Source: Arcticibacter tournemirensis (GTDB lineage: Bacteria > Bacteroidota > Bacteroidia > Sphingobacteriales > Sphingobacteriaceae). Taken from it: a DNA stretch of 64,000 nucleotides. Made by a program: the position numbers and the translations under genes. The notes beneath the pieces were generated by a model, which was not told the origin of the DNA, did not search any database, and saw only the letters and a list, made by a program, of their open reading frames with translations. Where the stretch lies: assembly GCF_006716645.1 (NCBI RefSeq), contig NZ_VFPL01000001.1, positions 2,790,001 through 2,854,000 on the forward strand, in the 5' to 3' direction. Below are positions 25,033 through 33,036 of the stretch, piece after piece; the first letter of the stretch is position 1, and every line of letters begins with the position of its first letter.

Positions 25033-25685
25033 TGAAGAAAGGAAACCTTCCCGAAAATCAAACCTCCCATTCCTTTACAGTAACATCCATTGACTTTAAG
25101 AAGAGTTATAACGTAATGGACCTGAGGCTCTCACACGGTTTTTCAGACCGTGACCTGTCATTTTTATTGGGATACCAGCCTTTGTTTGTTCGGGATATCG
25201 AAAATCCACTTCACAGTAAACGATACAAACCAAAGGACACTAACTATCTCTTGCACATCTTTAATTGTCAACTATCTGCTATTTTGGATAAGTCATTGCC
25301 AACCCTTACATACAAACTTAAAGTGGTGACCACGACCAACAGTAACGCAACAAAAAACTATCAGATATACATAGAAGATCCTGATAAGAAATATCGTTTG
25401 TTCCGCTCGTTTACAGAATTAGCAAAAGATCAATTACTATCTCCTAAAAGCATTGCAACACCCGGTGAAGTGAAGGAATACCTTGAAGATATCTTAAAAG
25501 GTAGCTATTTTAAAACCCCAAGAACGGGGCTTGAACTGTTCATTAAATGCACAGAATACTTTAATGGGCATATTAAACCGGTCTTTATTCAATCAGCGAT
25601 TGATGGTATAAATAAAGAAGCAAAAACAAGCCGGATAGTTGTGGGCAAGAACGAAATGCGGCGGTTGGTTTATAGCATCAGATAG
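25032..25685 (+). CDS. HTH-like protein, second of a coupled pair
   Basis: 217 residues. Starts on the ATG of a TAATG overlap with the previous gene. The N-terminal region (VMDLRLSHGFSDRDLSFLLG, then VRDIENPLHSKRYKPKD) fits the same XRE-like layout, followed by TNYLLHIFNCQLSAILDK, which parallels FLHIFSAEAAIINN in the first protein. The C-terminal part ends in a basic helix (KNEMRRLVYSIR). A strong terminator follows at 25960. The pair forms a self-contained two-gene unit of unknown role. Confidence 0.6.
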   Translation: MKKGNLPENQTSHSFTVTSIDFKKSYNVMDLRLSHGFSDRDLSFLLGYQPLFVRDIENPLHSKRYKPKDTNYLLHIFNCQLSAILDKSLPTLTYKLKVVTTTNSNATKNYQIYIEDPDKKYRLFRSFTELAKDQLLSPKSIATPGEVKEYLEDILKGSYFKTPRTGLELFIKCTEYFNGHIKPVFIQSAIDGINKEAKTSRIVVGKNEMRRLVYSIR

Positions 25686-26003
25686 GGCAAATGTCGACTA
25701 TTTGACACGCCACCCATTGTCGTATCAGTGAAGCGTGCTAATTGTCTCGACAGCGCCGGGACAATGGGATTCTCACGAAAACAATCAGCAAGGTCCATAC
25801 AATACCGTTGTTGCCTTTCGTTCCAACCGTTTCCAACTTAGACAGTCAACTGTGGAGCAAGATGGCGACAACCTATTTTTCAGATGAATATCCAATTTTA
25901 ACAAAAATAAAAACACTATTCCGGATTTGTATTATTTTTACCCTTGATAAGGTTTAGGTGCCCTGTTTGTGCTCATCACAGGCAGGGCTTTTTATTAAAG
26001 GGC
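25686..26003. other. intergenic region, 318 bp
   Basis: Between the HTH pair and convergent radC. Holds a spaced inverted repeat (CCCATTGTC 25713-25721 / GACAATGGG 25760-25768) and the terminator at 25960. ATTGTCTCG at 25741-25749 also occurs at 24246-24254. The open frame at 25742-25957 looks non-coding. Confidence 0.45.
25960..25995 (+). terminator. Rho-independent terminator after the HTH pair
   Basis: 12-bp stem with two G-T pairs (GCCCTGTTTGTG 25960-25971, CACAGGCAGGGC 25977-25988), 5-nt loop, then TTTTTATT. It lies between the HTH pair (plus) and the 3' end of radC (minus) and could serve both. Confidence 0.8.
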
Positions 26004-26474
26004 TTAAAGCAGCCCTTCATCAGCGAATGAGAAAAATCCATCTGCTGTAACGATGATATGATCAAGAACCGGCATGTCAAGCATTTCCCCGGCAGATGCA
26101 AGTTTTCTTGTAAGATTTATATCAGCCTGGCTGGGTTTTAGAGAAGAGGAGGGATGGTTATGAGAAATTATAACAGATGAACAATTCGCTTTCAGCGCGG
26201 CGCCGAAAATCACCTTGGGATCAGCAATTGTTCCCGATACTCCTCCTGTAGAAGCTTCGAATATCCCTAATACCCGGTTTCCCCGGCTTAATAGAATTAC
26301 TTTGAATTGTTCCACATACTGGATCTTTCCCTGGTCCCAGTTAGCCATCAATATTTCAAAGGCACTTTTTGCCCCTGTAATCACCGGACGTTCTGAAGCC
26401 TTAAATTTGGGGAAGTAACTTACCTGGATCTCTGCTACCTGATACAATGCCAACTGATTTCTGCGCTTTTCCAT
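26004..26474 (-). CDS. radC: RadC-like JAB/MPN-domain protein
   Basis: 156 residues, the short form without the N-terminal helix-hairpin-helix region. The JAMM metal site is present: SHNHPSSSLKPSQADINLT, with an upstream Glu in VLGIFEASTGG. Such short RadC proteins are a hallmark of Bacteroidota mobile elements, and are often placed next to dinB/dnaE pairs, as here. The biochemical role is unproven; the name DNA repair protein is historical. Divergent from dinB. Confidence 0.88.
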   Translation of the reverse strand: MEKRRNQLALYQVAEIQVSYFPKFKASERPVITGAKSAFEILMANWDQGKIQYVEQFKVILLSRGNRVLGIFEASTGGVSGTIADPKVIFGAALKANCSSVIISHNHPSSSLKPSQADINLTRKLASAGEMLDMPVLDHIIVTADGFFSFADEGLL

Positions 26475-26538
26475 AACTTATTGATTTAATGAATTAATTA
26501 TGGTGCACTGAGCGGCATCCGGCAGCACTAAAGGCAAG

Positions 26539-26600
26539 GTGGAGGTCAGAAAAATGCGGAGGCTCCGCCTTAGGTGGATACCCATTTTTCTGACCTCCAC
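26539..26600. repeat. 18-bp perfect inverted repeat with inner stem
   Basis: GTGGAGGTCAGAAAAATG (26539-26556) and its exact complement (26583-26600) enclose a second palindrome, GCGGAG-G-CTCCGC. The right arm runs straight into the 56-bp direct repeat that begins at 26599. It lies in the divergent radC/dinB region, where a terminator would not be expected. Confidence 0.85.
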
Positions 26601-26654
26601 TTTGGCGAAGCGAACCTGTGTGAGGCGGGATGGCGAACTTTGTACGGAATTAAT
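26599..26654. repeat. left copy of 56-bp direct repeat flanking dinB-dnaE
   Basis: Begins ACTTTGGCGAAGCGAACC and ends GGAATTAAT. It matches 31421-31476 at 52 of 56 positions; the first 25 bases are identical. Together the two copies enclose the dinB and dnaE genes. Confidence 0.88.
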
Positions 26655-26713
26655 GAGCCCATTATTTCCCGGCTTTTTGCAGGCTTTCGTGAAACTTTTC
26701 AACTGCTTATTCG

Positions 26714-26741
26714 TAATACTAAAAATATTAGCATAAGTTTG
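26714..26741 (+). promoter_or_regulatory. putative dinB promoter with operator-like palindrome
   Basis: TAAGTTTG at 26734-26741 matches the Bacteroidota -7 box TAnnTTTG, 25 bases before the dinB start. Directly upstream, TAATACTAAAAATATTA (26714-26730) is palindromic at its ends and lies where a repressor would block the promoter. The -33 element is weak (TTCG). An SOS-type control is an inference from the gene function. Confidence 0.35.
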
Positions 26742-26766
26742 CGGTGCAGAATTGTAGTATTATCAG

Positions 26767-27918
26767 ATGGAGCGGCAGATTATTCATATGGACCAGGATG
26801 CTTTCTTTGTTTCGGTAGAGGTGAGGAAGGATCCGCGACTGGCCGGGAAACCGGTGATTATTGGGGGCACGTCCGACAGGGGCGTGGTTTCCTCCTGCAG
26901 TTACGAAGCCCGCAAGTTTGGTGTGCATTCTGCCATGTCGTCGAGGATGGCAAAGATGTTATGCCCGCATGCCGTCTTTATTAAGGGAAATATGGATGAG
27001 TACTCCAAAGCCTCCCATGAAATAACCGACATTCTGAAAGAGCGCGTCCCGCTGATTGAGAAAGCTTCGATCGACGAGCATTATATCGACATGACGGGGA
27101 TGGACCGCTTCCACAACACGCGGCTTTATGCCCACGAATTACGAGGGAAGGTGATCAAAGAAACCGGGCTTCCGATATCTTTCGGGCTTTCGGTAAATAA
27201 AACAGTTTCCAAGATGTGCACCAATGAGTGTAAGCCTAATGGCGAGCTGAACATCGGCCAGCCGGAGGTGCGCAACTTCCTGAACCCTCTTTCCATAAAG
27301 AAGATCCCAGGACTGGGTGAGAAGACCTTCCTGAAGCTGAGCGACATGGGGATTAAAAAGATCTATACGCTCTCGCAGATGCATCCCGATCAGATGAACA
27401 CCGTGCTCGGCAAAAACGGGCTGGTGCTGCTTCAGAAGGCTAAAGGGATTGACTTGTCGCCCGTGATCCCTTTCCACGAGCAGAAGAGCATTGGCACGCA
27501 GAGCACTTTCCGCGCGGATACCATCGACGTCGACTCTATTAACCATCTTCTCACTTCGATGGTGATGGGCATAGCCTACGAGCTGAGGCAAAAGCGGAAG
27601 CTCGCCGCCTGCGTTACCGTAACCGTGAGGTATTCCAATTTTGAAGATGTCACCAAACAGGCTGTCATCCCGTATACCTCTTTAGACAGCGTGCTGATCC
27701 GGAAGGCTAAAGAGCTCTTCCGGCAGGTATACCAGAAGCGGATGCTGATTCGCCTGGTGGGGGTGCGGTTATCAAACCTGGTGAGCGGCTTTGAGCAGAT
27801 CGACCTCTACAGCGATTCCACCGAGCAGTACAGCCTTTGCCAGGCGATGGACAAGATCAGGCAGCGTTTTGGTGAGAATGCTATTTCGCTGGCCTCTACC
27901 ATGGATATAAGCTTATAA
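26767..27918 (+). CDS. dinB: DNA polymerase IV (DinB, Y-family translesion polymerase)
   Basis: 383 residues. Y-family signatures: HMDQDAFFVSVEVRKDP with the first catalytic Asp, SCSYEARKFGVHSAM, and the second catalytic site KASIDEHYIDMTGMD. Helix-hairpin-helix region KKIPGLGEKTFLKLSDMGI, then the little-finger domain with a beta-clamp-like C-terminus lacking an extended tail. It lies five bases before dnaE, so the two form an operon. Such a pair gives the element an inducible mutagenic bypass activity; induction control is not proven here. Confidence 0.93.
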   Translation: MERQIIHMDQDAFFVSVEVRKDPRLAGKPVIIGGTSDRGVVSSCSYEARKFGVHSAMSSRMAKMLCPHAVFIKGNMDEYSKASHEITDILKERVPLIEKASIDEHYIDMTGMDRFHNTRLYAHELRGKVIKETGLPISFGLSVNKTVSKMCTNECKPNGELNIGQPEVRNFLNPLSIKKIPGLGEKTFLKLSDMGIKKIYTLSQMHPDQMNTVLGKNGLVLLQKAKGIDLSPVIPFHEQKSIGTQSTFRADTIDVDSINHLLTSMVMGIAYELRQKRKLAACVTVTVRYSNFEDVTKQAVIPYTSLDSVLIRKAKELFRQVYQKRMLIRLVGVRLSNLVSGFEQIDLYSDSTEQYSLCQAMDKIRQRFGENAISLASTMDISL

Positions 27919-27923
27919 ATGCC

Positions 27924-30872
27924 ATGTATTTAAACGTTCACTCCTGGTACAGCCTCCGCTATGGGACTATGTCTGTAGACAAGCTGATTGAAGAAGCGGA
28001 GGGGCGTGGAATTACGCGCATGGTGCTTACCGATATCAATAACTCGACGGGCGTCATGGAGTTTATCCGCAAATGCCGCAAGTCGGGTGGTATTGAACCC
28101 ATCGGAGGCATAGAGTTCAGGCGCGATAAGAAGCTGCTCTATATCGGCATTGCCCGGAGTAAGGAAGGGATGAAGGAGCTCAATGATTTTCTTACAGAAC
28201 ATAACCTGGCAAAGAAAGAACTTCCGGACCGGTCTCCCTTGTTCGTACACGCCTTTATTGTTTACCCTTTCAGCATGCATGGTCACCCCCTGGGGCCGAA
28301 TGAGTTTTTAGGGATACGGGCCGACGAACTGCATCTTCTTTATAAGAATGTCACTGAGGATATTAAAGATAAGTTGCTTGTGCTTCAGCCTGTATTTGTT
28401 TCTAACCGGATTGAATACCGCCTGCATGAGTACCTGAGAGCGATTGATTTAAACACCGTACTGAGTAAAGTGGCGGCTGAGGACAGGTGCCGGGAAACGG
28501 ACCAGTTTCTGATGCCCGGAGAACTGGAGGCGAAGTTTGCCAAATATCCTTTTATCCTGGATAATACCAGGCGGCTGCTTGACCAGTGCCGGATGGACTA
28601 CCCGGAGGGTAAGATAAAGCTGAACCGGAAGACTTTTACGGGCAACCGGAAGGACGACACGGCCCTGCTGGAGAAACTTGCATGGGAAGGCATGCTTTAC
28701 CGTTATGGCAAAAACAACAAGGAAGCTCAAAAGCGGTTGAAGTATGAGCTGAAGGTGATCAATGCCCTTGACTTTTGTTCTTACTTCCTGATCACCTGGG
28801 ATATTATCCGCTACTCGATGTCGCGGGGCTATTACCATGTAGGCCGTGGCTCGGGGGCCAACAGCATTGCTGCTTACTGCCTGCGGATCACGGATGTAGA
28901 TCCGATTGAACTGGACCTGTATTTCGAGCGCTTCCTCAATGAACAGCGCACTTCTGCTCCCGACTTTGACCTGGACTTTTCATGGGACGAGCGGGAAGAT
29001 GTGCAGGATTATATCTTCAAACGGTACGGCAGCACGCATACTGCTTTGCTCGGCACCATGACGACTTTTCGCGACCGCTCGGTGATCCGCGAGATCGGAA
29101 AAGTAATGGGACTGCCCAAGGCTGAGATCGACAGTTTTACCGACCGCTCGAAGGAGCGCCAGAACCGCGATAATGAAACGTTTAAAAAGATCTTGGCCGT
29201 ACATGCGCTCATGAGCGACATGCCCAATCAGCGGAGTATCCATGCCGGAGGTGTGCTGGTATCGGAAGAGCCCATCACGTATTATACGGCGCTCGACCTG
29301 CCTCCCAAAGGCATGCCTGTAGTGCAATGGGATATGTATGAAGCGGAGGATATTGGCTATGATAAATATGATATCCTGAGTCAGCGGGGTATTGGTCACA
29401 TCAAGCAGGCGGTAAATCTTGTTGAAGAGAACCGGCAGCGCAAGATTGATATCCATAAAGTGAAGGACTTTATGAGTGACCCCAGGCTGAACGAGCGACT
29501 GAAAACAGGGGAGACCATCGGCTGCTTCTATATTGAATCGCCCGCTATGAGGCAGCTGCTCAATAAACTTCGATGCGATAATTACCCGGTATTAGTAGCG
29601 GCAAGCTCGATCATCAGGCCAGGAGTGGCCTCTTCGGGCATGATGTCGGCCTACATCCGCTGTCACCATCGTCCGGAAGACGTCAAATACCTTCACCCGG
29701 TATTAAAAGAACAGCTCGGCGAAACCTATGGGGTGATGGTGTACCAGGAAGATGTAATTAAGGTGTGCATGCATTTTGCAGGTATGGATGGTGCGGATGC
29801 GGATATCCTCAGGCGGGGAATGAGTGGAAAATACCGCTCGCGCGTGGAGTTCGACCGCCTCGTCGACCGTTTCTTTGAAGGGGCGCTGCGTCTTGGCCGG
29901 CCCGAAGAAACGGTTAAAGAGGTGTGGCGGCAGGTTTCGAGCTTTGCAGGATACAGCTTCAGCAAGGCCCATTCTGCGAGTTTTGCTGTGGAAAGTTATC
30001 AGAGCCTTTTTCTGAAAACATACTATCCTATTGAGTTCATGGTGGCGGTGCTGAACAATTACGGCGGTTTCTATACCCGCTGGCTGTACGTTCACGAGCT
30101 GCAAAAAGCAGGAGCAAAGGTGCATCTGCCCTGTGTAAACCACAGCGACGATGTGGTAAATGTGAAAGGAAAGGACTGCTGGCTGGGCTTTGTGGGTATC
30201 CAGGGACTGGAGAACAAGCTGATTAGCCTGATCCCCGAAGAGCGAAAGCTAAATGGAGCTTACCATAACCTTGAAGATTTTGTAAAACGGACCGTTATCA
30301 ACCTGGAGCAGGCCATCATCCTGATACGGGTCGGGGCATTGCGCTTTACCGGTAAAAATAAGAAGGAGCTGCTCTGGGACGTTCACACCTTGCTGGGCAA
30401 CAAAGTAAAGCCGCTGAATGAGGCCGAGCTTTTCCAGGTGGAGGCGAAACACTATGAGCTTCCGGAGCTGACCACTACCGCCCTGGAAGATGCTTATCAC
30501 GAGCTGGAGCTTCTGGGTTATCCGCTCTCGCTTTCGATGTTCGATCTGCTGAAAACTGGCTTCCGGGGGAATGTGATGGCCCGGCAAATGAATGATTACG
30601 TCGGTACCGTTGTGAGGATGGTGGGCCTGTATGTTTGCGAAAAGACGGTGCACACCAAAAACAATAAAAAGATGTGGTTCGGTACCTTCCTGGACGTAAA
30701 GGGCGACTTCTTTGATACGGTGCATTTCCCCGATTCAACCTCCGGCTATCCCTTCAGGGGAGCAGGATGCTATTTAATTGAAGGGAAAGTAGTAGAAGAC
30801 TTCGGGTATGCCGGGTTGGAAGTGCGGCGCTTCGCCAAGTTGGAGATTAAGGGGAACCCGGTAATGGAGTGA
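27924..30872 (+). CDS. DNA polymerase III alpha-type / error-prone polymerase (DnaE2-like)
   Basis: 982 residues, shorter than replicative DnaE. N-terminal PHP domain with VHSWYSLRYGTMS and MVLTDINNS: the second motif has Ile-Asn where proofreading-competent PHP domains carry His-Gly/Asn, so metal binding looks impaired. C-family palm: HVGRGSGANSIAAYCLRITD and the catalytic aspartates in APDFDLDFSWDER. Later motifs VMVYQEDVIKVC, ADILRRGMSGK and GYSFSKAHSASFAVESYQSL are present. The C-terminus has an OB-fold-like part (MVGLYVCEKTVHTKNNK) but no tau-binding extension. Operonic with dinB, so a translesion role (like ImuC/DnaE2) is likely. Confidence 0.9.
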   Translation: MYLNVHSWYSLRYGTMSVDKLIEEAEGRGITRMVLTDINNSTGVMEFIRKCRKSGGIEPIGGIEFRRDKKLLYIGIARSKEGMKELNDFLTEHNLAKKELPDRSPLFVHAFIVYPFSMHGHPLGPNEFLGIRADELHLLYKNVTEDIKDKLLVLQPVFVSNRIEYRLHEYLRAIDLNTVLSKVAAEDRCRETDQFLMPGELEAKFAKYPFILDNTRRLLDQCRMDYPEGKIKLNRKTFTGNRKDDTALLEKLAWEGMLYRYGKNNKEAQKRLKYELKVINALDFCSYFLITWDIIRYSMSRGYYHVGRGSGANSIAAYCLRITDVDPIELDLYFERFLNEQRTSAPDFDLDFSWDEREDVQDYIFKRYGSTHTALLGTMTTFRDRSVIREIGKVMGLPKAEIDSFTDRSKERQNRDNETFKKILAVHALMSDMPNQRSIHAGGVLVSEEPITYYTALDLPPKGMPVVQWDMYEAEDIGYDKYDILSQRGIGHIKQAVNLVEENRQRKIDIHKVKDFMSDPRLNERLKTGETIGCFYIESPAMRQLLNKLRCDNYPVLVAASSIIRPGVASSGMMSAYIRCHHRPEDVKYLHPVLKEQLGETYGVMVYQEDVIKVCMHFAGMDGADADILRRGMSGKYRSRVEFDRLVDRFFEGALRLGRPEETVKEVWRQVSSFAGYSFSKAHSASFAVESYQSLFLKTYYPIEFMVAVLNNYGGFYTRWLYVHELQKAGAKVHLPCVNHSDDVVNVKGKDCWLGFVGIQGLENKLISLIPEERKLNGAYHNLEDFVKRTVINLEQAIILIRVGALRFTGKNKKELLWDVHTLLGNKVKPLNEAELFQVEAKHYELPELTTTALEDAYHELELLGYPLSLSMFDLLKTGFRGNVMARQMNDYVGTVVRMVGLYVCEKTVHTKNNKKMWFGTFLDVKGDFFDTVHFPDSTSGYPFRGAGCYLIEGKVVEDFGYAGLEVRRFAKLEIKGNPVME

Positions 30873-31420
30873 GGGGCACTTTTAAAAAGTGAGATACTTA
30901 TATTACTTCAGCAAGTTTATAGACCTTGGTTTTCAAACGCCTGTTTACTGGCTATCCAACATTAGAATTTCTATTTTTCTGGTCACAGATTCAGAGATGT
31001 GCAGGCGTGTTCGTATTGGTGCTGTTCCCTCGAGAAACGGATACTTCAGGAGGATCTGAGAGTTATTTTAATAATTTCAATAATAATCAGTTACATCAGC
31101 AATAAATGGTAACGGCAGTTTCCGAGACTTTTCATAGAGCAATAAAGAGAACAATACCACTCAAAATTCTTTTAATGATTACATTACTAACCAGGTGCAA
31201 TAACTTAGCGTTTTTTGCACTATACGTGGAACCAAAGAAGAAGATACTTCCTTGCAATAGCCCCGATGTTTTAGTAGGTAAGGCAGTAAAGTGTACGGAA
31301 TATAGTCAGGTCTATAGTAGTAACCTGTTGAACTTAGTGTTCCAGGCTGATAAAACAGTTGTCCAAAAGAGGTGAGTTTTTCCAAGAGATTTTATGTCTG
31401 TGGACTAAGCTTTAAAGAAT

Positions 31421-31476
31421 ACTTTGGCGAAGCGAACCTGTGTGAAGCCGGATGGCGAGCTTTGTATGGAATTAAT
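31421..31476. repeat. right copy of 56-bp direct repeat flanking dinB-dnaE
   Basis: Same orientation as 26599-26654 with four substitutions (positions 26, 29, 39 and 47 of the repeat). The distance between copies is about 4.8 kb and covers exactly the polymerase pair plus spacers. Confidence 0.88.
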
Positions 31477-31590
31477 AGAACGGGTCTATAGATTTTTCTA
31501 TTTGACGACTTTCTATAGGCTACATCAATAATTCAATCATTACAGGATGCCGCTTTTTAACAAGATCCTAAAATAGAGATTGCATTTACT

Positions 31591-31598
31591 TAAATTTG
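31591..31598 (+). promoter_or_regulatory. putative -7 box of the chromate operon
   Basis: TAAATTTG is an exact match to TAnnTTTG and ends four bases before the ATG at 31603, which would give a leaderless or nearly leaderless transcript. No convincing -33 TTG at the right distance was seen. Confidence 0.35.
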
Positions 31599-31602
31599 AG
31601 GT

Positions 31603-32442
31603 ATGAGATGGATCACACGCGAAAGACCAAAGATTGACCGTATTGCTTGCCCTTGGTTGATCAGGCGTTTTGTTGACCTGGAAGCCGAATTCATTTACGT
31701 GCCGGCTGAACTGGTCTTACAACAGGCTGAGCTGTTATCGGCCATTCCTTTTGATATGCCGGGCGTAGAATATACTCATTATAACGACGAGTGCACATTT
31801 GACTATATACTCAAAAGGCACCGCATAAAAGATCCTGCACTTGATCGTATCGCCACTATTGTTCGAGGGGCAGATACGGATCGTCCTGATTTTGCACCAC
31901 AGGCGGCCGGACTGGAAGCAATATTTTCAGGGCTTGCCTATAATATCGGCAGCGATGCAGAACTTTTAAGCCTGGGCATGATTATTTACGACGGCTTATA
32001 TAGCTGGGCAACGCATTTGTTCAAAAAGAAACATGTTCAGGACGGTCCGGTTGAACAACTTCTATTGCAGGTTTATCGTCAGTACCTGAAGAGGGAGAAA
32101 GGCAGGAAAATGCCGGAGTGGGCAGAAAATCTCAAGGAAATGATCCAGGATCAAATGGATACCAACATGACACTCAGTTTGCAGCAGGCCTCGCAGGAAC
32201 TGGAGATCAATCCGGCGTATCTATCGAGGGAGTTCTCAAGATATTTCGACAACCTCAGCTTCGGCGACTATATGCGCAAGCTACGTATTGACAAAGCCAA
32301 ACTACTGATCGAAACAACGGTGCACAGCCTGACTGAAATTGCCTATCTTACCGGCTTTTCTGATCAGAGCCACTTCAACCGGATCTTTAAAAAGCATACG
32401 GGGCAAAGTCCTTCGTCTTATAAAAAATCACTAAAAAAGTAA
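31603..32442 (+). CDS. ChrB-domain / AraC-family fusion regulator
   Basis: 279 residues. The first ~150 match the ChrB C-terminal-type domain: RWITRERPKIDRIACPWLIR, FVDLEAEFIYVP, the conserved THYNDECTFDYILKRH, and RGADTDRPDFAPQAAGLEAI. The last ~95 form a standard AraC/XylS double HTH: SLQQASQELEINPAYLSREF and LTEIAYLTGFSDQSHFNRIF ending KKHTGQSPSSYKK. ChrB proteins act in chromate sensing or resistance, so this fusion reads as a one-component chromate-responsive activator. It is followed by the outer-membrane gene and chrA on the same strand. Confidence 0.88.
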   Translation: MRWITRERPKIDRIACPWLIRRFVDLEAEFIYVPAELVLQQAELLSAIPFDMPGVEYTHYNDECTFDYILKRHRIKDPALDRIATIVRGADTDRPDFAPQAAGLEAIFSGLAYNIGSDAELLSLGMIIYDGLYSWATHLFKKKHVQDGPVEQLLLQVYRQYLKREKGRKMPEWAENLKEMIQDQMDTNMTLSLQQASQELEINPAYLSREFSRYFDNLSFGDYMRKLRIDKAKLLIETTVHSLTEIAYLTGFSDQSHFNRIFKKHTGQSPSSYKKSLKK

Positions 32443-32524
32443 AAATCAGACCAAAGGTTATATAGATACAATTTTGCTATTGCCGGCATGGATAACATTG
32501 CATTATAACAATTCAATGTTGACT

Positions 32525-33034
32525 ATGAACAAATTCTGCTTAGTGCTTTTCACTACCGGACTAATCACAGCCACTGGTTCTGCACAAACTACCTCCCGGC
32601 AAAACTACCCGAAGATTACCGGACATGTCGGCATTCTGCACCCTATCGTTACTTTCAGCAGTGCGGGTACTGAAAGCAACTTTGATCAGCATTACGTAGT
32701 AGGTATGCCCACGGGCATTAATATCTGGAAAAGTGATAAGATCGGCTTCTCAGCTGAGTTCGTTCCGACCATCCGTGCCGAAAATGGGACCAGCAAAATG
32801 AGTAACTTCCTTTTCCATCCGGGAGTACTTGTCGCTTTAGGCAAGGGCTGGACTTTTGCCGGGCGAGCGGCGTTCGAAACGTCCGGGCGTTATGGACTTA
32901 CGCCCGTATTGAGTAAAATGGTGATCAGGGGAAAAAGCAGCGGCCTTTTTGCTGCCTTGCCTTTGCCGTTGCGTGTTGGTAACGAGCGGCCTGCTTCTTT
33001 CGGCATCGGATTTCAGTTTGGTATTGCCTTTTAG
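32525..33034 (+). CDS. exported outer-membrane-type protein in the chromate operon
   Basis: 169 residues from ATG 32525 (MNKFCLVLFTTGLITATGSAQ, signal peptide); upstream ATGs at 32474 and 32516 would precede the signal peptide with unlikely sequence. The mature part alternates hydrophobic residues and glycines (VGILHPIVTFSS; FGIGFQFGIAF) and ends in Phe, as outer-membrane beta-barrels do. Eight strands would fit the length. It ends 2 bp before chrA, so it is part of the same transcript. Its role in chromate handling is unknown. Confidence 0.7.
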   Translation: MNKFCLVLFTTGLITATGSAQTTSRQNYPKITGHVGILHPIVTFSSAGTESNFDQHYVVGMPTGINIWKSDKIGFSAEFVPTIRAENGTSKMSNFLFHPGVLVALGKGWTFAGRAAFETSGRYGLTPVLSKMVIRGKSSGLFAALPLPLRVGNERPASFGIGFQFGIAF

Positions 33035-33036
33035 TT

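Larger units (their letters stand above)
30873..31602. other. intergenic region, 730 bp, with right direct repeat
   Basis: Starts with a weak palindrome (CACTTTTAAAAAGTG, 30877-30891) after dnaE and contains the right copy of the 56-bp repeat (31421-31476) and the chromate operon promoter. The open frame at 31106-31375 has no recognisable protein character. Sequence between 30900 and 31420 is AT-rich and unassigned. Confidence 0.5.

Noticed and set aside
31106-31375. 89-codon plus-strand frame
   Set aside because: No recognisable domain and irregular composition in a region that otherwise looks non-coding.
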